A model generated the notes under the pieces. It was not told where the DNA came from. It ran no database searches and was given only the letters and a program-made list of their open reading frames with translations. A stretch of DNA of 19,202 nucleotides, taken from Pigoraptor vietnamica (lineage: Eukaryota > Opisthokonta > Filasterea). The translations under genes were made by a program, and so were the position numbers. The first letter of the stretch is position 1. Each line of letters opens with the position of its first letter. The stretch lies in the NCBI GenBank assembly GCA_943704525.1, contig CALSCQ010001484.1:1-19202 (forward strand), written 5' to 3'. Shown one piece after another: positions 1 through 8,098 of the stretch.

Positions 1-80
<80 letters not shown>
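1..80. repeat. (CA)40 microsatellite at an intron 3' end
   Basis: Uninterrupted CA dinucleotide repeat running from the window edge, followed by a short degenerate tail that ends in an AG at 92-93. This AG is the likely splice acceptor of the transporter exon starting at 94, so the microsatellite forms the 3' end of an intron and takes the place of a normal polypyrimidine tract. The true repeat length is unknown because it runs off the window. Confidence 0.97.
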
Positions 81-82
<2 letters not shown>

Positions 83-93
83 CGCACACACAG

Positions 94-1911
94 GCGCATC
101 TTTTCTACATCTGCCTGATGTGCGTCTTCCTTGGTTGGATCATCTACTCGCTCGAGGCCGGATCGAGCCACCAGCTGACGTACGTGCAGTCGCTGTTCTA
201 CGCGACGAGCGCAGTATCCCAGACGGGCCTCTCGCCGACGGATTTTGCACGCTTTCACACGATCAGCCAGCTCGTCCTCATGCTCTGCATGATCGTTGGC
301 AGTCCCGGTGAGTGGGGCCGTAGGCATTGTGTGCGTCACAGTGAGGGCGAAAGCTGAGGGTATGGCCACACGCGTGTGTGTGTGTGTGTGTGTTGGGAGG
401 GAGGAGGGGGGAGGGGGAGTGCCCATGTGTGGGTGGTGTCGGTGAGTGTGTGTGCGGCTGTGTATGTATCTGCCTCACAAGCAAACCTTTGCACTTTGTG
501 CGCGGTGGGCGTCCCACAGCTTTTCTCACCCTTGCAACCCCATCGCGCAGTGCTGATGTCTCTCGCTCCCGTGATGCTCCGCCGCTACGTCTACCGCGAG
601 CGTCTCGACGCGTGGGGTCTGACGAAAAAGGATCGCACGTTCGTGCTCGAGTACAGCGCGCTCAAGTACCTCACGCGCATCATTATCGGCTACTTTGTGT
701 GCGTGCAGGGCTTCGTCTTCCTCCTCCTTCTCATCTACGCGCTGACGAGCTCCCACTGCAAGGATCTCCTCAAGGAACACGACATCTCGGCCGGCTACTT
801 TGCCATCTTTCACGCCGTGTCGTCGTTTCACAACGCGGGTTTCTCGCTCTTCACGCAGAACTTTATGGTGTTCTCGCGCGCGCCCTTTCCCCTCATGGTC
901 ATCTGCTTCTCCGTCCTGCTTGGCAACACGGGCTACCCGCTCGTGCTCCGACTCGTCATCAAGATCCTCCACCGCTTCGCGCGCCCGGGGGAGGTCAAGG
1001 AAACGTACGCGTACCTGCTCACGCACCCGCGTCGCTGCTACACGCACTTGTTCCCGGCGCCCGACACGCGCTGGCTGCTGATGGTGCTCATCGTTCTCAA
1101 CGTTATCGAGCTCGCCGTCTTTTGGGGGCTCGACTGGTACTCGACGGTCCTCGTGGACTTCAGCGTCGGGGACAAGATCAGCAACGGCATCTTCACGGTG
1201 ATCACGACGCGCACGGCGGGCTTCAACTCTGTCGACACGGGCCAGATCGAGGGCGGCATGCTGACGCTCACGTTTGCGATGATGTACATCTCGTCGACGC
1301 CCGTCACGGTCGCCGTGCGCAACACGATGGCGGAGCAGCTCGACGGCGACAACAACGAACTCCCCGGCGACATGACGCAGGAGATGGTCGCCAAATACCA
1401 GCGAGCCGCGCAGGCCGACGCGAAGGCGCACGCGAAGAAGGCGCTCACTCAGGACATTCTCTACCTCGTGACGGCGCTCATCCTCATCACGTCGCTCGAG
1501 GACCAGCCCCTCGACAACGACCCCGTCGGCTTCAGCATCTTCAAGATCATGTTCGAGATTTGCTCGGCGTACGGCACTGTCGGCCTCAGCATGGGGGCGC
1601 CCGGCAAGCCCTACGCGTTTGCGGGCGCGTGGCGGCCGGGCTCGCAGATGGTCCTGATCGGCGTCATGATCATCGGTCGGCACCGTGGGCTGCCGTACGC
1701 CATTGACCGGACCGTCAGCGTCCCGCTCAAGCTTCGGTGGCGGCGTCGCGGCGATAAGAAGAAGAAGAACAAGAAGAAGCCCGCGCCGCTGCGTCCGGAC
1801 GAGATGGCGACGGGCGGCGTGGACATGCAGATGAGCCCACATCCAAAGGCGACGACGCCCGCGGACCACGGCGAGGACGACCTGCGAGACGTGCACGTTG
1901 ACGCAAAGTGA
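94..1911 (+). CDS. TRK/HKT-family potassium transporter (5' end outside window)
   Basis: Two exons are visible, 94-307 and 551-1911, joined in frame across a 243-bp intron (donor GTGAGT at 308, acceptor CAG at 548-550). The 524 visible residues hold all four membrane-pore-membrane repeats of a Trk/HKT/KtrB cation transporter of the plasma membrane. Each pore loop has its filter glycine: SQTGLS (Gly 45 of the fragment), FHNAGFS (Gly 168), RTAGFNS (Gly 295) and GTVGLS (Gly 416). In this family four glycines indicate K+ rather than Na+ selectivity. The motif GRHRGLPYAIDR after the fourth repeat resembles fungal TRK proteins. The tail is cytosolic and basic (lysine run at about 1756-1783), followed by an acidic end. 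The first visible exon starts inside the first membrane helix, so only the N-terminal region is missing. Stop is TGA at 1909-1911. Family assignment is firm; physiological role (K+ uptake) is from the family. Confidence 0.93.
374..417 (+). repeat. (GT)10 repeat followed by a G-quadruplex-type run in a transporter intron
   Basis: Inside the transporter intron (308-550), a GT repeat at 374-393 is followed at once by four G-runs: 395-397, 399-401, 406-411 and 413-417, separated by loops of 1-4 bases. This satisfies the usual G3+N1-7 pattern for a quadruplex on the sense (RNA-like) strand. Further GT-rich sequence continues to about 470. Confidence 0.85.
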
Positions 1912-2299
1912 CGCGTCCGTCCATGACTCTTGTTTTGTGTCATACACTTGCGTGCTTGGCGTTTGGCGTTTACTTTTCTTTTTGCGCGCTGCGCGTGCGT
2001 TTGTCGGTGCTGAATTGAATTTTCACAACCTCTCTCCCTCCACTTGTCGTGGGATGCATAAGCCATTGCGCACGTCGTATCACCACACTTTTTTTGTAAA
2101 CAACACATCCCACGGAGCTATGGTGCGGTACACACGTTCGAAACAACTGTCTCCCCTCGAGCAGGGGCACTTTGCCCTCAAGCCAAAGACAGACAAGGTC
2201 TCGCGAGGCCACAACCCAAATGCAATCACACGTCAAACTCCCGTCTTTTCCGCCGTCGTTTTTATTCGCGGCGGCCAAAGGGCATCACATTCGGAACGT
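1912..2299. other. Intergenic region between convergent genes, with a 9-bp inverted repeat
   Basis: No gene seen. This 388-bp stretch separates the 3' ends of the transporter (+) and RPL31 (-), so it holds both 3'UTRs and both cleavage sites. A perfect 9-bp inverted repeat, CGTGGGATG at 2048-2056 and CATCCCACG at 2106-2114, lies between them with a 49-nt loop. No clear AATAAA signal was recognised. Confidence 0.6.
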
Positions 2300-3245
2300 C
2301 TATTCCTCGACCTGCTTAGTCTCGAGGCCTGCGCCCAGCGCACGAACATGCATCAGCACAAGATCCACGCATCTCTCCAGACATCGACAGACACAGCAAG
2401 TACACTGCATGTGTCACTACCCCCGCCACACACGACAGCTAAGGCAGTCGACTGACGATTCACTGAACGTTGGATGCATGTGACTACCGCCACACACAAT
2501 AACACACAACAGCTAAGGCAGTCGACTGACGATTCTTCACTGAACGTCGGACGAAGGAAGATGCATGCAACGATGAAGCGACATGGCACGGCAACGCCAC
2601 GCACTTGCACACAAACGAATGCTTCAAGACGGTAGTCTCAATGCACAACATCAACCAAAAAAAAACAATATCCGCTCGTTCAAGCCGCGCCCACAGCACA
2701 TGCAAAACACAGTCCGCAATGTGCGCCACCCACCCTTGAAGGACGGGACCTGAACGAACGTGACGAGCGTGTAGAGCTTGTTGGCGGCCTCCTCGTCCTC
2801 GTTGCGCCGGCGGGCGAGCTTCACGCGGATGCGGAAGGGAACGTTGCGGACGCCGTTGCTCCACACCTGCTTATTGACGCGCGTGTCGATGCGCACGTCC
2901 TTCGTGCCCATCGCCTTCTCCGCAAACTTGCGAATCTCAGAGATGGCGCGGGGAGCGCGGTGCTTGAAGCCACTGTGCGCGCAATGAAATGCACATCAAC
3001 ACCGGTCGATATTTCAAGGACCACACGGGAGCCCCACATGGCGTCCTACTAGAGTCGATTTCTACTCTCCCAAATCGACAACGAGCGTACTCTACGTCCA
3101 CGATGTTACGAGAGCACCATACAGACCCACACGTGCGCAAGAACACTTACACGCTGTGCACGCGCTTGTGGAGGTTGATCGTGTACTCGCGCGTCACAAC
3201 ATCGGCGATGGCCGTGCGGCGCTTTCCCTTCTCCTTGGGGGCCAT
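2300..3245 (-). CDS. RPL31: 60S ribosomal protein eL31 (RPL31)
   Basis: Three coding exons on the minus strand: 3151-3245, 2734-2972 and 2300-2328. They splice to a 120-residue protein (human eL31 has 125). Donors are GTAAGT and GTGGGT; acceptors are CACAG and GCGCAG. Diagnostic stretches are [19 protein letters not shown] across the first junction, [28 protein letters not shown] and [10 protein letters not shown]. The last exon is only 29 nt and supplies the C-terminal GLETKQVEE followed by TAG. eL31 is a component of the large ribosomal subunit near the polypeptide exit. Start ATG is at 3243-3245, preceded by a spliced 5'UTR (intron 3262-3557). Junction phases agree throughout, and the reading matches the family along its full length. 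Confidence 0.97.
2411..2564. repeat. Imperfect tandem duplication inside RPL31 intron 2
   Basis: Two diverged copies of a roughly 70-85-bp unit. The core from ACAGCTAAGGCAGTCGACTG through GACGATT occurs at 2435-2460 and again, unchanged, at 2509-2534 (offset 74). Both are preceded by an ACTACC...GCCACACAC stretch and followed by CACTGAACGT, GGA and ATGCATG. Copy two carries small insertions. The unit lies wholly in the 405-bp second intron of RPL31 (2329-2733). Confidence 0.85.
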
Positions 3246-3261
3246 CTTTGAATGTGTGTCC

Positions 3262-3598
3262 CTGAGCACCGCGCACGCACACACCCGTCAGAACAGCCGC
3301 ATTCGAATTGAACGACCGCCTAACCCCTTCCAAACCGCACAAAGCAGCAAGCTCATGACATTGAGTGCAAGTATTGTGCGTGCAGAGCGTGCGCGTTTGC
3401 GCGAGAGCTTGTGGTAATTATGATGGCACGCTCAGAAGCACAGTCGATGCGAGAAACCACACACCCGTCTGAACTACCATCCACATCGACACAGCCAAAT
3501 CACACGAACAACACAAGCACAATCGCGCGCCCCATCGCAGCATGCGACCGCGCATACCTTGGAAAACAGAACGACAGGGATGAAAGAGAAAGAGAGCG
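3262..3598 (-). promoter_or_regulatory. RPL31: RPL31 5'UTR: TOP-like exon and 5'UTR intron
   Basis: On the minus strand a pyrimidine tract (CTCTCTTTCTCTTTC, 3582-3597) resembles the 5' terminal oligopyrimidine tract of ribosomal-protein mRNAs. It is followed by a short leader ending CCAAG and donor GTATGC at 3557. The matching acceptor GCTCAG is at 3262-3263, with a TTCTGAC branch-like site about 25 nt before it. The second leader exon (3246-3261) leads into the ATG. The 296-bp 5'UTR intron is inferred from the signals only; no transcript was seen. Confidence 0.65.
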
Positions 3599-3686
3599 AT
3601 GGATGCGAGGGTGCTGCTTGAAGAACCCTGCCTCTGCGAGTGTCCCTCGATTGCACTAGGGACACGCACGCTGAGAGCCAATTGGC

Positions 3687-3795
3687 CATCCGGGGTATTT
3701 GAAATTCCCACCCCGGATGACAAATGCCAATGGATGACTCGCACCCCCGGATGCGAGCACGATCATTTTGCACTGATTTTTTTTTTTTTTTTTTT
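3687..3795. promoter_or_regulatory. RPL31 proximal promoter: inverted CCCCGGATG sites and poly(dA:dT) tract
   Basis: Upstream of the TOP-like start lie CATCCGGGGT (3687-3696) and its exact inverse ACCCCGGATG (3710-3719), 13 nt apart. A third, near-identical ACCCCCGGATG is at 3743-3753, itself flanked by CTCGCA/TGCGAG arms. A 17-base T run (3779-3795, A run on the gene's strand) follows. Paired factor sites next to a poly(dA:dT) tract resemble known ribosomal-protein promoter architecture in other eukaryotes. The binding factor is unknown. Confidence 0.6.
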
Positions 3796-3936
3796 CTTGG
3801 CCGTGTATTTTTTTTTCGAGTGCGACTTTGCACTCATACTATTAACAATGGTCCATGTTGAAAAGCAGAGGCGCACGCATTCACGCACGCGCTTCCGCCG
3901 CTGGAACGCTGTACAATATTGGAGAGAGTGGGTCGT

Positions 3937-6236
3937 TTAGAACGCCGACTCAAAGACCTCGTTCTCGCCGCCCTCGCGGATGCACGAGATGGGGAGGAAC
4001 TTGGGGCGGTTGTTCTTGAAGAGGTAGTCCTGCAAATTCAGACAACGACATGACGTTAGTGTATGACGGGCGACATCAGGCAGCAGGGGACGTCAGACGT
4101 CACACAGCAGCGACTGAAAATTCAAACGCACCGAGGCGTAGCCAAGGCCCTTCTGGCTCTCCTGCTTCGAGGCGCCCTTGCCAATCCTAAAGGGAAAAGG
4201 AAAAAAAAAAAAGGATGCGACAGTCAGATTATGCACAATCCTATCAAACGAAGAGGACGCGAACGCGACTCACCAGACAAAGACCTCGAAGCCGGCGTCG
4301 TAGATGAACACGTCCTTCGTGTCGAGCGACTTGCGCGTGAAGGGCTTCACCTCCGTAAACTCAAGCTTGCCCGAGGCATCGCTGAGACGGAAGAGGCGCT
4401 TGGCCGACGTGGCGGGCTGGTCGTCTGAACCGCCTGCTAAACAACGGCATCAGCAAGTGCGGGACGCAGCACACGCCAGGGCACGCACGCGCTTCTGTTA
4501 CGCACCCTCTTCGGCCGACTTCACTGGGCCCTCGCCGCCGAGGGTCTTCCAGAAGGCCTCAAACTCCTTGTCCTTGTCGCCCTCCTCTGCAATACCGACG
4601 AAATGGCGTAAGAATTCGGAAATGCAGCGAGATGGAAGAAGCATCGTGCGCACGTGCGCACGAACGAGCGCAACAACGTACCCATGACGTGGACGGTGGG
4701 GATGCCCTTGCGCTCGTCGTCAATGGCACGGCAGAGCTCGGCGCCCTTCTGGCGCTCCTTGCCGCTCGACTTGCCGCCGTTCCACTGGTAGATCTTCATG
4801 CCGGCATCGAGGATGAAGACGTCGCCGCTGTTGAGCGACGCGCGCTCGAGGGCGACCTCGCGGACGAGGATCCTGTCGGCAGCATTTGGGAGGCACAGCC
4901 AGTCAGAATCACAAAAGGAAATTTGCCATCGGGCTGGAAAAAAAAATAAGCGGGACCCCTGTTCGGCTGGTGTTCCGCGGATACCCACGTCTTCTTGCCC
5001 TTCAGCTGGAGGAGGCGGGGGCGGTACTCCTCGGGCTTGACCTTCTTGAAGCCAGACTCAATGCCACCCTTGAGAATCTGGAGCTTGGGGAAGTACGAGA
5101 GGAAGAGGTCCGACTCGTGGCCCTGGATCTGTTGGCATCGACGCACACCGAGACCAGTCAGCAACTGCATAGAGTGAAGGACGGACAGCGCGAAACAAAC
5201 TGTCCCAATCCATGCTGCGCTCCCTCTCTCTTTCTTCCTAAAGACGCACCTCACGGTGCTGGACGGGCTCGCCGCCGAGGTAGTCGTCGAGCTCGACCGT
5301 CTTGTAGGCGGCCGTGCCGTACTCGTCCTGCGACGACTCATCTCCGATCCAGAAGTGGACGTCCCAGCTGAGCTTGTCGCTGTTGGGGTCCTTCTTGAAC
5401 GTCTGCGCCACGAACAAAGAAACAAGTCAGCGCACTGTGGCCGCCCGCGCTTGGGACAAGCGACCGCAAACACTATCGCGTAAAGCCGCGAAACAGTAGC
5501 GCACACTCACCCGGAGGATAATGTAGGAGTCGCCTGTAGCGCGCGGGAGCGGAAAGGAAGGAAAACGAAAAACGTCAGACGATGGCATACGGTGCTACAA
5601 ACGCAACAGTCGCCGCAACAAACGAGGGCTTTACACAGCGAGGGAACACTCACCGCTGAAGAACTTGCCGTACTCCTCTTTGGGCCACGAGACGACGTTG
5701 AACTTCTCGATGCGCCAGATCTCAAGGCCAACCTTCTTGCCGGCGTTCTTCCACGCGGGCTCAGAGTTGGCGGCCTCGAGCTTCACCTTCTTCTCGCTGC
5801 GGGGAGACAAAGACGACAGTCGTCAGAGAATATAATCGTTGCACCACGCACGGCGGCAACCAAATGAGTGGGGGGTCGCGCCAAACTGCCTTTGTACTCA
5901 CAGGTCGGACCCGAGCATGGCAATGTTCGAGTCTGTTTGAAAGAGGACAAGAGAAAAAGGTCAGAATCAACACAAAGATCAGGGCACACAGCACGCGCAC
6001 TCGAAGCTCACCATTGATATCGAACTGCGATCGTCGGAAGAAGAGGTGTGAAACGAAAGGAAGAGAGGTGAGTATCGTCAAACAACACAGCCGAGCAAGC
6101 GCGAATGGGTCGCGCACACTGTCCGCACAGAAGACCCGTGACAAGGCACAGCAAGACATGCCACCCTCACCCCTTACGAACAAAGAAACACAAAACCGCA
6201 ACTGCCAACTTTGCGCACCTTCTTGGCCTTAATCAT
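3937..6236 (-). CDS. sevA: Severin/fragmin-type actin-severing protein, three gelsolin domains
   Basis: Twelve exons on the minus strand: 6219-6236, 6012-6024, 5902-5932, 5654-5796, 5511-5533, 5250-5402, 4989-5128, 4682-4872, 4506-4586, 4274-4436, 4132-4186 and 3937-4029. They total 1104 nt and give 367 residues, close to Dictyostelium severin (362). All phases agree and each junction restores family sequence. Gelsolin domain 1 (about 44-165) has [36 protein letters not shown] and the ESGF segment. Domain 2 (about 165-250) has [12 protein letters not shown] and ERKGIP. Domain 3 (about 285-350) has [17 protein letters not shown] and VWIGKGAS. Severin severs and caps actin filaments in a Ca2+-dependent way in the cytoplasm. 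The N-terminus MIKAKKFDIN parallels the Dictyostelium start and justifies the 18- and 13-nt first exons. Three donors that look odd (GTGGGT, GTACGT, GTGCGC) fit the donor pattern of the window. Confidence 0.94.
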
Positions 6237-6329
6237 TTTCGAGGTTTCGTGTCACAAACGTATCGAACTTGCGAGACGGTAGGACGGACGTTCTGAAATC
6301 CACAACCTTTTTGCCACGCACGGTTTGCA

Positions 6330-6337
6330 ATTAAATA
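6330..6337 (-). promoter_or_regulatory. TATA-like box of severin
   Basis: TATTTAAT-type element on the minus strand about 95-100 nt before the severin ATG. The spacing resembles the clear TATATAAA box 104 nt before the H3-like ATG in this window. Confidence 0.4.
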
Positions 6338-6565
6338 CCCTGCTACAGGACCACTGCAAACGGAAAGTTCGTCCGCCAACAGACCGCAGCAGCGTGGAGA
6401 GTGTGTGGGCGAGTGGGCGCGTGCGTGCGTGTGCGCAGAGTGTGGGCGACTGCGCGTGCGTGCGTGCGTGTTGTGGTCGGACGTGTGGTTTCGGACGGCC
6501 AGCCAATAGAAACCACGGCCAGTCGTCGTCAAAACAACCGCCGCCCCACCCACGTCAAAATTGAA

Positions 6566-6594
6566 CCGAGATCTCGGCAGACCTTATTGCCGAG
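6566..6594. promoter_or_regulatory. Overlapping palindromes with shared CTCGG arm
   Basis: The 12-bp perfect palindrome CCGAGATCTCGG (6566-6577) overlaps an inverted repeat CTCGGCA (6573-6579) / TGCCGAG (6588-6594). The middle CTCGG can pair with either neighbour, so the two structures exclude each other. It may be a cluster of dyad binding sites or an RNA element in a 3' flank. Confidence 0.4.
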
Positions 6595-6741
6595 TTTTGC
6601 TCTGGCCCTCATTCGGTTATGCCGTTCCGACTCTCCCCGTTAATTCCGCTCACCGCACTCTTGCCGTCTCTCTTGCCGTTATTTCAACAAATGCATAGGC
6701 AACACGTAGAGATATGGAATTGGATCGCTGTGTTATTTGGT

Positions 6742-6769
6742 GCGATTCACTCTGCAAACGAGTGATCGC
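6742..6769. terminator. Hairpin in the 3' flank of the 214-residue gene
   Basis: GCGATTCACTC (6742-6752) and GAGTGATCGC (6760-6769) form an inverted repeat with one unpaired base and a 7-nt loop, about 120 nt downstream of the stop codon on the minus strand. Assignment as a 3'-end element is a guess from position. Confidence 0.3.
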
Positions 6770-6890
6770 TCTTCACGGTCTAGGGACCAGCCCCCGACAC
6801 TCCCGTTACACAGCCGGATAACGCCGTGCGAATATATACAACAGGCAAACGACTAAAATTAACGCGACTGTGAATGCGATCCCGCAGCGA

Positions 6891-7535
6891 TCAGCAAGCG
6901 GCAGACTGTGTTGCAGGCGGCATGTGGCGTACGTCGGCTTCAGAGTATGAACGTCCGGTCGCGAGTGCCGCAGCAGCGTTACTGAAGGTCTGCTGGTCCT
7001 CGGGACACAGACCGCGCCCGCTGCCAACAAAGAGGCTCTTCGTTTTGGAAAATGTGCTCCCGTCGAGGCAGCATGGTATGCCGCCGATGGTGGCACCGGC
7101 GCCGAGGAGCAGATCACGAGACTCGCGCCTCAATCGTAGCGTGTGCAACAGCTCGGCGTGCTTTGCGAGGATCTCCGTCGTTTCTTCGTCCGCACCGAAC
7201 GTCTGCTCCATGGTCAGCAGCGAGTTGAGGCTCGTTTTGCGCTTGCGCATCGTCTCCAGCAGCCCGCTATGTTTTTCAATCACAGTTCGCGACTCCAACT
7301 TCCGAAGCGCGGGAGCGGCGTTGAGGCTGTGACGCGAGGGCGTGAGGCCACCGATGGGCAATGGCGAGACGTACTCGACCGCGTCCTTCGAGTCGATTGC
7401 CGTGACCGCCTCCACAGTCCACTCTTGCGACGCGTGTTCGGATGGATGGTAGTGCTCCGGAACGACGACGTTGACAGCCCGGGTTCGAGCTCGGAAAAGG
7501 TTCACAAACTGTGATAGGCATGCGCTGCCGCCCAT
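6891..7535 (-). CDS. Unrecognised 214-residue protein with internal helical repeat
   Basis: Single open frame from ATG (7533-7535) to TGA (6891-6893). I do not recognise the family. The N-terminus MGGSAC has Gly2, and Cys6 follows soon after, which would suit N-myristoylation with nearby palmitoylation, though position 6 is not the usual Ser/Thr. An internal duplication is visible: KHSGLLETMRKRKTSLNSLL and KHAELLHTLRLRRESRDLL share the pattern KHxxLLxTxRxRxxSxxxL, basic amphipathic helices followed by TFG / TIG. No membrane segment is seen. Upstream, a strong acceptor-like TGTACAG after an 18-nt T tract (acceptor 7599-7600) and a GTGCGC donor at 7719 suggest a 5'UTR intron. An out-of-frame upstream ATG lies 17 nt before the chosen start and overlaps it (7502-7552). 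It is divergent from the H3-like gene. Length and base use support a real gene; function unknown. Confidence 0.6.
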   Translation of the reverse strand: MGGSACLSQFVNLFRARTRAVNVVVPEHYHPSEHASQEWTVEAVTAIDSKDAVEYVSPLPIGGLTPSRHSLNAAPALRKLESRTVIEKHSGLLETMRKRKTSLNSLLTMEQTFGADEETTEILAKHAELLHTLRLRRESRDLLLGAGATIGGIPCCLDGSTFSKTKSLFVGSGRGLCPEDQQTFSNAAAALATGRSYSEADVRHMPPATQSAAC

Positions 7536-8098
7536 CTCGTTGTTGCGCGCATGTGCGAACCGAAGCGCCCCAGCGCAATAGTGCAGTCGCCAAAAAATCT
7601 GTACAACAAAAAAAAAAAAAAAAAAGGAAAAATATTCAAGCGAAACGGTGAGAAGACGGACGGGGAGCGTAAGAGCGGATGCGCCACGCAATGCAGCGAT
7701 GACGGCGATTTTCGCGCACGCGCAATTTGGGGCTGAGCACAATCGTCAGCGAAATACCAGAAAATAAAGACCAAAGAGGAAGGCACGTCAGACTGGTCAG
7801 CCGTCAGGCGAGTTCTCGCTTCGCATTCCATTAGATTTGCCGATATCTCGCTGGATTCTGAGGTTATTCTGAGGTTACACTAACCCTCACCCCATCATGC
7901 AATACACTGATGGAAGCACAAAATGCTCCGCGATAACCTTTTGGCGGCCGGCTGCGTGACACTCCTGACGGACGCAGCTTGCAAATCTATATAAACGCAT
8001 CTCCTCTTTAATTCACACGTGTTCGCAGGACTACAAGTCTCAAAAAAACAGCCACCGGATCAGAAATTCTACTCAAGTAACAACCAAGAGGCACGAAG
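7536..8098. promoter_or_regulatory. Divergent promoter region between the 214-residue gene and the H3-like gene
   Basis: A 563-bp region without a coding exon I can support. It holds the probable 5'UTR intron of the minus gene (7599-7719), including an 18-base A run (7608-7625). It also has an exact 11-bp tandem repeat ATTCTGAGGTT (7855-7865 and 7866-7876) and the TATA box of the H3-like gene (7988-7995). Confidence 0.55.
7988..7995 (+). promoter_or_regulatory. TATA box of the H3-like gene
   Basis: Perfect TATATAAA, 104 nt before the ATG at 8099. A start site about 30 nt downstream would leave a leader of roughly 80 nt with no upstream ATG. Confidence 0.7.

Larger units (their letters stand above)
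6237..6890. other. Intergenic region: severin promoter and 3' flank of the upstream gene
   Basis: No gene supported in these 654 bp. The severin-proximal part has a TATA-like box (6330-6337). Further out come a GTGCGTGC-rich stretch (6420-6475) and a palindrome cluster (6566-6594). Next is a run of GCCGTT/CCGTTA motifs (6621-6626, 6637-6643, 6675-6682; core AACGG on the other strand, Myb-site-like). A long imperfect hairpin (6742-6769) lies about 120 nt past the stop of the 214-residue gene. Confidence 0.5.

Noticed and set aside
378-1706. 442-codon plus-strand frame in another frame of the transporter
   Set aside because: It starts in the intron GT repeat and gives Arg/His/Pro-rich sequence; the correct frame has four pore loops.
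526-1947. 473-codon minus-strand frame opposite the potassium transporter
   Set aside because: Arg/Val/Asp-rich shadow of the transporter codons with no membrane segments or motifs.
2329-3150. snoRNA in the RPL31 introns
   Set aside because: I looked for paired C/D boxes and for H/ACA elements on the gene's strand and saw no convincing set.
7787-7831. Possible extra N-terminal exon (MECEARTRLTADQSD) for the 214-residue gene
   Set aside because: It joins in phase, but its donor would be GTGCCT, lacking the G at +5 found in all other donors here.
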